Below, piece after piece: positions 55,960 to 64,000 of a stretch of DNA of 64,000 nucleotides; within the stretch, counting starts at the first letter, position 1, and every line of letters begins with the position of its first letter. The position numbers were made by a program, and so were the translations under genes. The stretch lies in assembly GCA_012934845.2 (NCBI GenBank), contig WNNJ02002827.1, positions 1-64,000 of the forward strand, in the 5' to 3' direction. The notes below the pieces were generated by a model. That model was not told the DNA's origin. It ran no database searches and saw only the letters and a list, made by a program, of their open reading frames with translations. This DNA comes from Pomphorhynchus laevis (lineage: Eukaryota; Acanthocephala; Palaeacanthocephala; Echinorhynchida; Pomphorhynchidae).

Positions 55960-58900
55960 AGTTACATTTGGGTAGTTTTTATGACAAAAATGCAGCGTGC
56001 AAAAGGGGATGGGTAGTTACTCCCGCCAATCTCTAAACTTAACTAATCTAGGCATAAACATTATGCCCAGATTATGCCAATCTGGGCATAATAAAACTAA
56101 TTAAGCCCCTAGAGAGGCAATTGATGTATAATGTTTTCATGAAAAAAATTGCTTCGAATCTAAAAAACAGAGTCATATTTAAGTCAGTAAGATATCATGA
56201 AACAGACATCAAAATCTCTTTTGCTACACAAGATATCCTTAACGATTACGCTAGATTTTTGATTCTAATTTAAAAGAATTCGGTTTGTTTGAACGAAAGC
56301 CTATCCTGGCTTCACTGAAAATTACTAACCTACCGGCACATTTGGACGAATCTGACATTGTATCGCTGAAAAGTATTTACAAAATATCTAATTTTCGCCC
56401 TTTGATGGGGAGAAACGGTTTCCCAATTTCCGTTGGACTCTGCTCCGCGCCGCTAGGGTATGCGGAAACCCTGGCCCACTCTGCATTCAACCTATTTATG
56501 GGATTTAATTTAAACTTCAAAATTGTGAGCAGGGAGGAGTTTACTTATCCCCACTGTAGCCGGGGCCATAAATAAGGGGCACTGAATTTCTAGGTGCACC
56601 CTACCGGCTACATGTGGGGTGTGTAGCTCTTCCTCTTGCCTGGCTGTTGCGAATATCAGCAAATGTACGCCCCCCCCATTCAGCTCCAACTGTGGGAAGC
56701 CATCCAGCCTGGAGTAGGAGATGCTGCGTCTTTAAGGCATACTCTAATAATATTGTCTCTGCTCATTCGAGAAAGCCCATTTTCTTTTCAGGTTCCGCTG
56801 TCATGACTCCTTTGTTCGCCGGTTCTAGAATGTCTGATGAAGAATTATTTCGCGCAATGGATATTAGGGCAGCAGCTGCCCGTAAACAAACTGAAGAGCT
56901 CGTAATGTCCTTATTCTCAGCGCTCCTTAAATCACCCAGTTCCGGTAAATTCTGTGATTCCAGTTTCTAAAAAGAGGAGGGCCTCAGCCGACCCCGTGCC
57001 CCTTTAAAGATAGGAAAGTTGCTGAAGGATTTACGGGGAAATAAAGACGCTGCCTAGGGGCAAGTACCTTCCCCGGACAGAGCTGGTGGTGGTAAGGGCA
57101 ACTTTCCTGCACCTAGATCTGTCTAGGTGGGCAATCCCCCATCCAACTAATGCATCACAATGCAGAGTACTCGTGAGCCTTTTTCACTGAATATCCTTCA
57201 GTGGAACTCGGCAGGTACTTCTGCCCATAGACTTCTATCTGGTACAGATGCAGATGTTATAGTCCTTCAGGAGACGCGGTCTATCCGTCTCCTCCGGACA
57301 TTACTCGATTTATCCCGAAGCATATCTGTTCCCAATATACTCCGTACATAACCCACCTCACTCCTCTGCTTCTCAAGGACTCTTGACCTTAGTTAAGTGC
57401 TCGTTAAGATCCTCCTTCATATTAAACTACTCATGTCAAGCCCTTTCTTGTTTAGTAGTTTCACTCACTAAGAACGGTAAACGCATAAGTCTAGCCAATG
57501 TCTACATCCGTTCAGGGGAAATTCACAAGAACCGTGACCTCCGTGATAGTATTATTGACAGCGGTTATGACATGATACTTAGGGATTTCAACGACAGAAC
57601 TGGTCGTTGGATCAATGCAGCACTTCACAGAGCTAGGAGCGGTTATCTCACTCACAAACCCCCATCTCCTACCTTTCATTGCACATCAACAAATTTTATC
57701 TCCGACATTTTACCGCTTCACTCAAGGTGGTTGTTAAAACCCCTGTGCACGGAGCAATCGCGCCAGCAATTGTTCACTCTCATGACCTAATTCGTTGGAG
57801 AATTGAGGAAGACACGTTGCTTCGAAGGAGGTTTCACTTTGATCCGATCAGAGTGGCCTTCTTTCAAGTGGCTATCCAACTCTTTCCCAGAATTGAAAAT
57901 GAGAGTCTGACCGAATTCAAAAACTACCTCTTTTCGCAAGCTACCGCGATTTTATCGACTACCTATAAAGGTCGTATATACAATCCAACTCCGACGAAAC
58001 TCGATATCTAGCGAAACTAATATCTGCTTTCGCCAGACAGGCTCTCTCGAACAAATACTGGAGCACTAGATATAGGTTCTAGCTGTGTAGGGATAGGACG
58101 AGTATTGCTCGCCTTAATCCTTCTCAGTCTTCCTTTTGGAAGATTTTCAAGAAGGAAAAGTTTGTTTGCTGGAAGGATAGAGCATTGGGTTGGATAGGGA
58201 ATATAGGCCTTGATGAAGTTTTGGAGGAGTCACTAGCCCTACACAACTATGGAGCCACTCAATCACCTTAACCATTCCCGCCTTGGTGTAACTTCAGGAG
58301 TAGGGATTTATCTGTTACGGATATCCTTTACTCCAGGGGTCCACTCCCGGGCACCTCCAAATTCGTCGCTCCACTTTCTTCTCGGGTCTGTCAGCTTTTG
58401 ACAGCTGATCAGAGAAGAGAGGTGGCCGTCACAATGCTTTTAGCATCCCCATCCGATGTAGCAGGCATCAATATTAGTAAGCGTGTTTTTATTCCTAAGA
58501 AAAAATCCTGATCATGCCCTAAAGATCTGCGACCCATTTCGATTCAAAATTCCATCGAGTCGATTTACGAAAAAGCGCTTGCGCGTAAAATTTGCGACTA
58601 TTTAAGTAGGCGTAATTTGATCCCTAAAGGTTTCCATGGGTGCGTCAAAGGTCGCTCGGTTTATTCAGCAGTTGGTGAGGTGGAGCAGTTTTGTCGGGAT
58701 AATAGCTATCGTCTAGTTGTGGCTGTTTTCCTTGACTTTTCTGCTGCATTTGACGCATCTCTATTCTTTTGTGATCTCTTCTCTTAGGTCCCTCGGGTTG
58801 CCTGTGAGAATTGTGATTGGAGTGAAGATCCTGCTGTATACCAAGCGATTTTACTATGAGGACGACCCTGATGCGCGTCAGTTCTACCCTATAACGGGTG

Positions 58901-59290
58901 TACATGGAGGATCCCTACTTTCTCCTATCTTATATCTTGCTGCCTCCATTAATCTATTTAAAATATTTAAACTCGAACAGCGTCTTGTGGTGTACGCTGA
59001 TGACTCCACAGCGCTGTTCACTGGACAAAGGTGTAAAGACGTAGTCTCTGACATTAGCCGTTTTTTAAGATTAAAAGGGGTGTGTGGTGAAAGACCTCGG
59101 GTGGTTCAGTCGGAAGGCGGTGTGTTGGATTGGTTGAAGGGCTCAGATCCCTCAGGATCTGTAGCCGTAGTTTGTAAGTTGAAGACGGACGTAAATGGCT
59201 GATAGAATTGACTAACTATGTTTTTGGTGACTGTTTTTCTGTTTTGCATGTTTCTCCTCGATTTTTTTTGTATTTAAGAAAATCTTTATT
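55960..59290 (+). mobile_element. LINE copy B with 15-bp target duplication
   Basis: Same family as LINE A and bounded by an exact 15-bp duplication. It starts with about 170 bases not seen in copy A, including a 13-bp-arm hairpin (56063-56093), then ORF1 remnants (56130-56950; KPILASLKITNLP, YPHCSRGHK), ORF2 from 57160 with endonuclease (NILQWNSAGTS, NVYIRSGEIHKNRD) and RT (58720-59070, catalytic YADDSTALFTG near 59000), and ends in CTTTATTATTAA. The part between RT and C-terminus is shortened. Many interruptions. The exact target duplication shows that it inserted more recently than copy A. Confidence 0.85.
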
Positions 59291-59305
59291 ATTAACGCAG
59301 AGTTA
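59291..59305 (+). repeat. Target-site duplication of LINE copy B, right
   Basis: ATTAACGCAGAGTTA, identical to 55945-55959. Confidence 0.9.
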
Positions 59306-59309
59306 GAAA

Positions 59310-59840
59310 ACTGAGTGGAATGAATTGTTGCATATCGCTCTTGTCATATGGCCAACAATGAATGGAGCCACAATTTCGGAAGCTCGTGTCTATCATAACA
59401 GAGCAGATAAAAAATAAATGCCATGTGAGCTTATATGCAAGTGATATAATAAGGCAAGAATATTCATGTATAATCAACTAATCGGGAACAAGTTATGCTG
59501 GTGCTGCTCTGTAGCTTTTGTTCGCAAACTGACATCGCTGCTTGTGGCTATTTTTATCGATATATGCAGAAAAATAATACTGTATCAATAATACAGTTTC
59601 AGTATTTCTGGCAGGTTATATTACCGGGAAATGGTAATTATAATGCTATACAATTTATATTTATATCAAGTTAAAATTAAAAATTTCAATTTAAAATATT
59701 AAATATTAGTATTAATTTTAAATTTTATCCATTATTGATAAAAAAAAGTATTGGAGTTGGATCAAAGACAAGAAATTACTTTGATATTTCGCTAACTTGC
59801 CTTAGCATATTCAGAAAATGTATAAAGCTTAAATCCCGCT
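59310..59840. repeat. Unassigned DNA with the unclassified repeat (59490-59640)
   Basis: 59490-59575 and 59590-59640 match 49505-49590 and 48845-48900 respectively, in swapped order. The rest is AT-rich with no gene. Confidence 0.5.
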
Positions 59841-59844
59841 AATG

Positions 59845-60230
59845 GTAATCCCGATAATTAACCCCGTATCAGAGGAAATACGTCAAATAATAATATTAAT
59901 TATAATTTTAATTTTAAGATTATATTATAATTAATATTATAATATAATAATTATTAAAATTATTATGAACCTCCCCAAGAAAAGATACACAAACCGGCGA
60001 AGACCCCAAGGAATACTGACAATCATCAGTTCCTTCGCTAGGATGCTGATAAAGTATGATTTGTAATGATAATTTATAAATATAAATATATCAAATCTTA
60101 TATAATAATTATTTATTATTTTTTAATTTATTATTATTATTTAATTATTTTTATTTAGCATTATTTTATAGTATAAGATACGTAGACTTAGTTAGCTGAT
60201 CTAATTCGTCTGGACCAGATCCGATGTCAT
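59845..60230 (+). mobile_element. Naiad-like terminal fragment
   Basis: A trace of the block edge (TATCAGAGGAAATACGTC at 59868), the AT-rich tail and the terminal motif ACGTAGACTTAGTTAGCTGA (60180-60199). It is heavily rearranged, with about 130 unrelated bases in the middle. Confidence 0.6.
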
Positions 60231-60234
60231 CTGA

Positions 60235-60995
60235 TGTAGAAAATATAAGAGGAAATGCATATTTCTATATTTGCGTTTCGTTCAGCGTAATTTACATATT
60301 TTTGAATTTGATGAAATTTATGGCCTTTAAAAGAATTTTTGCAGAAGTATTTAGATGCTAAGGAGTTATAATGAAAACTAGGAGTTAATAATGAGTTATA
60401 ATGAAAACAAGGAGGTATATAAAGAATGATCGCACAATGTTTACTACAAAATTTCATCTAAAACCGATACAATGATATAATTCCTCTACAAGAATTTAAC
60501 CATATTCTGCGTTAAATCGATAATTGGCTATATTGTCCCAGAAACTTGCAATTAAAATTAAGTAATATTTATTTTATCGTTATTAATGCTCCTTACTAAA
60601 AAGATCGTTAGCACAATAATAGTATTTTAGTTTGCAGATATTTGAAATTGAATACAGTATATACTAAATACTATATACAATATTCTCTATATCAGGGGTG
60701 GGTAATCTTTTTTCGCAGGCATGCTCATGCGTTAAATTTAAAATTGTCTGAAACTTGACTTATGCTTTAAGAAAATTTCATGCATATAATTCGTATTATA
60801 ATTCTGTTATATCTTTTAATATCTTTTATATATAATCTTATTATGATGTGTATTTTGTGAGCATATCGAATCAGCCAAATTATGCATTTATAAATTAGTC
60901 TGTAATTGCGATACATATTGAAGAAATCAAGAAAAGTTTAACATAACGATAAAAACAACAATCTGACGTGAAATTGTGTAACTTTTCTACTGTCT
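60235..60995. other. 3' flank of the Rab gene, no recognised gene
   Basis: AT-rich; nothing is supported except the polyadenylation signal listed next. Confidence 0.5.
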
Positions 60996-61002
60996 ATATC
61001 AC

Positions 61003-61008
61003 TTTATT
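61003..61008 (-). terminator. Polyadenylation signal AATAAA of the Rab gene
   Basis: AATAAA on the minus strand, 72 bases after the stop codon. Confidence 0.5.
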
Positions 61009-61079
61009 TTACACATAAGAATGTTTCTTTCGAGGGAGTAAAACTCACGAAAACCAGAATTATGATTTACATAGCACCG

Positions 61080-61751
61080 CTACATACTGCAGCAATTTCC
61101 GACAGATTCTTTAATCCGTTCAACGTCAGATTGATGCTGCCATTTTTTATTGCTATCAAGTAATACCTTATCACTTTCAACAGCAGTCAACGCTGATGCA
61201 CTGTTACTTGACTGCCTTTTGGATTCGACCAAAGTATTAGTTATAGATGAGAACATTTGATATACGTTTTCACTTGTTTTGGCACTTGTCTCGAAATATT
61301 GCACACAGTAAAACGCTGCCAATCGTTCGCCATCCGATCTTTTAACCACTCTACGTTCGGTTAAATCGCTTTTATTGGCTACGAGTACTTTAATTACGTC
61401 GTCAGGAGCGTTGTTATCGATGTTGTTCATCCACCGTTTAACATTTTCAAATGAAGAAGCCTTGGTAACATCGTAAATAAGTAAAACACAGTGAGCATTG
61501 CGATAGTAGGGCCTGGTGATCGTGAAAAATTTTTCCTGACCTGCAGTGTCCCAAAGCTGCAACTTAACTAACTGATTATCTCTTGCCGTAATGTTTTTTA
61601 TTTTAAAATCGATTCCAATCGTGGCAACAAAAGATTCAGAAAATGTATCATCTGTAAATCGAAACATCAAACACGTTTTACCAACACCAGAATCACCGAT
61701 CAGCAATATTTTAAATATTATAGCATCGCATCTTGTCTGTGCTCCATTCAT
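61080..61751 (-). CDS. Rab-family small GTPase
   Basis: An intronless 223-codon gene. G1 GDSGVGKTC (19-27), switch I with TIGIDFK (44-50), G3 WDTAGQEKF (67-75), G4 NKSD (126-129), G5 ETSAK (154-158) and a C-terminal CCSM suited to prenylation. The pattern is closest to the Rab8/10/13 group, which directs vesicle traffic to the plasma membrane; subfamily is not certain because switch II (FFTITRPYYRNA) is divergent. The ATG at 61751 is preferred over 61805, since the extra 18 residues come from AT-rich DNA next to a Naiad fragment. All nucleotide-binding motifs are intact, so it looks functional. Absence of introns may mean a retrocopy, though no A-tail or target duplication is seen. Confidence 0.85.
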   Translation of the reverse strand: MNGAQTRCDAIIFKILLIGDSGVGKTCLMFRFTDDTFSESFVATIGIDFKIKNITARDNQLVKLQLWDTAGQEKFFTITRPYYRNAHCVLLIYDVTKASSFENVKRWMNNIDNNAPDDVIKVLVANKSDLTERRVVKRSDGERLAAFYCVQYFETSAKTSENVYQMFSSITNTLVESKRQSSNSASALTAVESDKVLLDSNKKWQHQSDVERIKESVGNCCSM

Positions 61752-61794
61752 TTTAAACGGGGAATCTTGAATGAAATTTTTTTTAATACAATTA

Positions 61795-61942
61795 AAAAAT
61801 AACATTGAAAATGTAAATTATCCAGGTAGCCTTATTCTTAATAACACTAATATTGATTATGAAGAAGGTATATATCTAGATAGGAAAATTAAATCAACAT
61901 TAACTAAAACTACTTTTAATTCATATCGTAAAGATGACATAA
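61795..61942 (+). mobile_element. Naiad-like RT fragment next to the Rab start codon
   Basis: A plus-strand piece matching the segment after YIDD (GSLILNNTNIDYEEGIYLD, then KDDI). It begins about 45 bases upstream of the Rab start codon and points away from the gene. Confidence 0.75.
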
Positions 61943-61998
61943 TTTTACACAGGCAACCGAAACGGCCAGTGAGTACTTCATTCTATCGAAGAGTGTGT
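61943..61998 (+). repeat. Damaged copy of the 1.3-kb permuted-hammerhead repeat
   Basis: Shares ACACAGGCAACCGAAACG and CATTCTA with 1271-1310. The GAA strand is intact with one change in stem III (ACGGCCA), but the CTGATGA box reads TCGAAGA and no cleavage strand follows. It sits exactly between two Naiad fragments that cover the same RT segment. Confidence 0.7.
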
Positions 61999-62036
61999 AT
62001 TTAACTCTAGCAATTTTTTAATAAGTGAACCAAATT

Positions 62037-62646
62037 TATCCAGAAAGCCTTATTCTTAACAAAACCAATATTAATGATAAAGAAAGTGTATATCTAGATA
62101 TGAACATTAAATTTACATTAACTAAAACTACTATTCATTTATATCGTAAAGATGACATATTTAAATTTACAAGAAACATTTTTGCATGAGCATTCATGCA
62201 TACCATATAATATAAAATATAATACATTAAATAATGAAATTTTAAGAATTGCAACAATATGTAATGATATTGGCTTTCTTCAAAATCATTTAAATAATTT
62301 AATAGATACATATTTTAAACTAGGTTACTATAAAAATAACATCAAGCAGAAAATAGTAAAATATATAAATCAACACAATAATATAAAGAATAAATTTAAA
62401 CTCTTAAGTGGCAAATTTTTATGAGATAATAAATAATATACTTTGTATTAGAATAAGATACTAGATAGTTATTATCAGAGGAAATACATCATTAGCATGT
62501 ATTTGGCCCCGCTGCTATGTTGGGTAGAGGAGTTAGGGGCCGAAACCTGATAGCATAGCAGTTCCTCCTGATGCCCTCTAATTTTTATTCTAATACAACG
62601 TCTGTTATTTATTAGTCAATTCATAAAAATGACGTTTATTTTAAAT

Positions 62647-62677
<31 letters not shown>

Positions 62678-62817
62678 ACTTGATTTAAATTATAGAAAAT
62701 CTAAAAACAATTATTAATTTTATTATTTAATTATTAAATTTTGATTTAGCATTATTATGTTTTGTTTATTTTATAATTATATTAAATACGTAGACTCAGT
62801 TAGCTGATTTAATAGTC
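62037..62817 (+). mobile_element. Naiad-like element, 3' end
   Basis: The last part of the RT (open from 62152 to 62424, nearly identical to the main copy: CIPYNIKYNTLNNEILRIAT), then the structured block, AT-rich tail and terminal motif ACGTAGACTCAGTTAGCTGA (62788-62807). It repeats the RT segment already present at 61795-61942, so two copies are joined in tandem. Confidence 0.85.
62443..62598 (+). ncRNA. Structured block of the Naiad 3' end, plus-strand copy
   Basis: Outer helix TTGTATTAGAATA (62443-62455) with TATTCTAATACAA (62586-62598), 13 perfect pairs. Inner pairs: a GGCCCC (62505-62510)/GGGGCC (62536-62541); b CTGCTATG (62512-62519)/CATAGCAG (62554-62561); c TAGAGG (62525-62530)/CCTCTA (62575-62580). 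Helices a, b and c are all perfect and mutually interleaved. Function unknown. Confidence 0.6.
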
Positions 62818-62829
62818 AACGAGTCATTC

Positions 62830-63370
62830 TCGGAGTCAGGAATGGTAGCAAAACTCTAAATCATTACAGATATAAATCCGCAAATTGAATATTTAGGGTT
62901 GTCTTAGTCGCAACAACCTAGTATCTACTCAACGACCTAGTAGTCGCTACTACTCTAATCAAAATGGAATTAAATCTTACGCTCAACTAGTATAGAATAT
63001 TTATTACTACAAGAGCTGAAGTCTTCTAGTTTTATGAAACTTACAAACAATCTCTTGGTCATAATTGGCACATCTTATTCTCGCTACCTGTCCAACTTGG
63101 TTGACTTGATATTGATGATCCTACGTGTAACTAAATTCTCTCGAATATGAGGTGGCTCAACACTTCTCCAAACGTTAAAGTCGGGTTTAGACGGAGATTA
63201 ATTACATATGTTCCTAAATAAGATTGTGCGTTAAATATTATAACAACGTCTGAATGTATTCTTAAAAAGACTAGGGCGATTTAAGTCCAACGCTGATAAC
63301 ATTATAAATTATTACTTACAAAAAAAGGATTTATTTTAACGTGGCAAATGCGTGCCAGCGCACGCTTACA
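62830..63370. other. No recognised gene
   Basis: Sequence of more even composition than its surroundings, with no open frame or repeat match inside the window. Confidence 0.5.
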
Positions 63371-63394
63371 TGACCACAACAAAACAAAACTGTG

Positions 63395-64000
63395 AATCAG
63401 GTGTCGAGAAGGTGTGAACGGAGGAGGTGTTTGAATGTGATAAAGGAGGGAGCGCGGCGGACGTCGAGAGGGAGTTGATTCCAGGCGAGTGAGGCGGCGA
63501 CGAGGAAGGATCGGAGACCGTAGTTGTTGGAGTAATTAGGAACGTGGAGTAAGAGGGTATGACAGGAACGAAGCGATAGCGAGGTGGGGCGAGTATCGTC
63601 TAAGAAAGGAAGGTTGATGAACGATGGGGAGCCGACAGCGATGAGACGAAAAGTAACGAGAAGAAGGCGGAGTTTGATGCGGATGTGGATGGTGGGCCAG
63701 GAGAGTTGGGCAAAATATGTGGATGTGTGGTCGAAGCGACGGAGACGAAAGAGCACTCGAACGGCGGTGTTGATTATTCGTTGTAGGGGTAGGATGATGG
63801 ATTTTGGAGAATTGGCGAAAAGGCTAAGGCAGTAATCGATTTTAGGGAAAAGAAGCGATGAAAGAAGAGACATACAAGAACGGAAGTCGATAAGGGGGCG
63901 GATACGGCGGATGTCACGAAGAATTAAGTTAGACGAGCGGACCTTGTCACGGACGAAGGGTTTAAGGGAAAGGTGATCATCGAAATGGAAGCCTAAGAAA
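63395..64000 (-). mobile_element. CR1-like LINE, C-terminal part, continues past the window
   Basis: GC-rich minus-strand frame open from the window edge to a stop near 63397. It carries the CR1 thumb and C-terminal landmarks also seen in the LINE at 19.9 kb: NLILRDIRRIRPL, LLFPKIDYCLSLF, LQRIINTAVRVLF, SLRSCHTLLL, and the final SLAWNQLPLDVR. The catalytic RT domain would lie beyond 64000. It is uninterrupted in the visible part, so probably young. The 3' end lies near 63365. Confidence 0.85.

Noticed and set aside
1-64000. tRNA or rRNA genes
   Set aside because: No cloverleaf with convincing A and B boxes was found. The satellite GATTCGAAT is B-box-like, but the rest of the motif is missing.

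Overview
The window is AT-rich nuclear DNA from an invertebrate animal. Evidence: spliced eukaryotic gene pieces (acid ceramidase-like, SLC17-type transporter, arrestin-domain protein, Rab GTPase), CR1-like and zinc-knuckle LINEs, Mag-type Gypsy elements and two kinds of Penelope-like element (PLE). The species cannot be fixed from this sequence; a nematode or arthropod is a guess. No CRISPR array, operon, rRNA or tRNA gene was found. Host genes fill a small part of the window; most of the rest is transposon debris.

Layout: 1-1.4 kb, the 3' part of a PLE with C-terminal GIY-YIG endonuclease, followed by an 80-bp inverted repeat. 2.7-6.6 kb, a nearly full-length but decayed LINE. 7.2-8.5 kb, a MITE-like element and unrecognised duplicated segments. 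8.8-9.6 kb, first coding exon of an acid ceramidase-like gene (minus). 10.0-12.3 kb, a 358-bp satellite. 14.2-18.0 kb, a Naiad-like PLE with endonuclease before reverse transcriptase. 18.2-23.2 kb, a second acid ceramidase-like gene (minus) with a CR1-like LINE in its intron. 24-28.8 kb, a mosaic of Naiad fragments. 30.5-35.8 kb, Gypsy fossils. 36-38.8 kb, ankyrin remnant and LINE fragments. 39.3-41.4 kb, last exon of an SLC17 transporter and an arrestin-domain exon. 41.6-45.5 kb, retroelement fragments. 45.7-48.8 kb, more Naiad fragments. 49.7-55.9 kb, a LINE split by a young, whole-looking Mag-type Gypsy. 56-59.3 kb, another LINE with a 15-bp target duplication. 61.1-61.8 kb, an intronless Rab GTPase gene. 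61.8-62.8 kb, Naiad 3' fragments. 63.4-64 kb, the C-terminus of another CR1-like LINE.

The most interesting signal is at RNA level. The 358-bp satellite and the unrelated repeat near 1.3 kb each carry every conserved part of a hammerhead ribozyme: CTGATGA, GAA, a GTA or GTC cleavage triplet, and three complementary stems whose sequences differ between the two families. In both, the strands come in the order GAA strand, CTGATGA strand, cleavage strand. That is not a cyclic permutation of the usual order, so one copy could fold only as a pseudoknot, or the ribozyme would have to form between tandem or dimeric copies. The Naiad elements carry a different conserved structured block near their 3' end, also with three mutually interleaved helices. 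PLE-borne hammerheads are known; this strand order, found in two unrelated repeats, looks undescribed.
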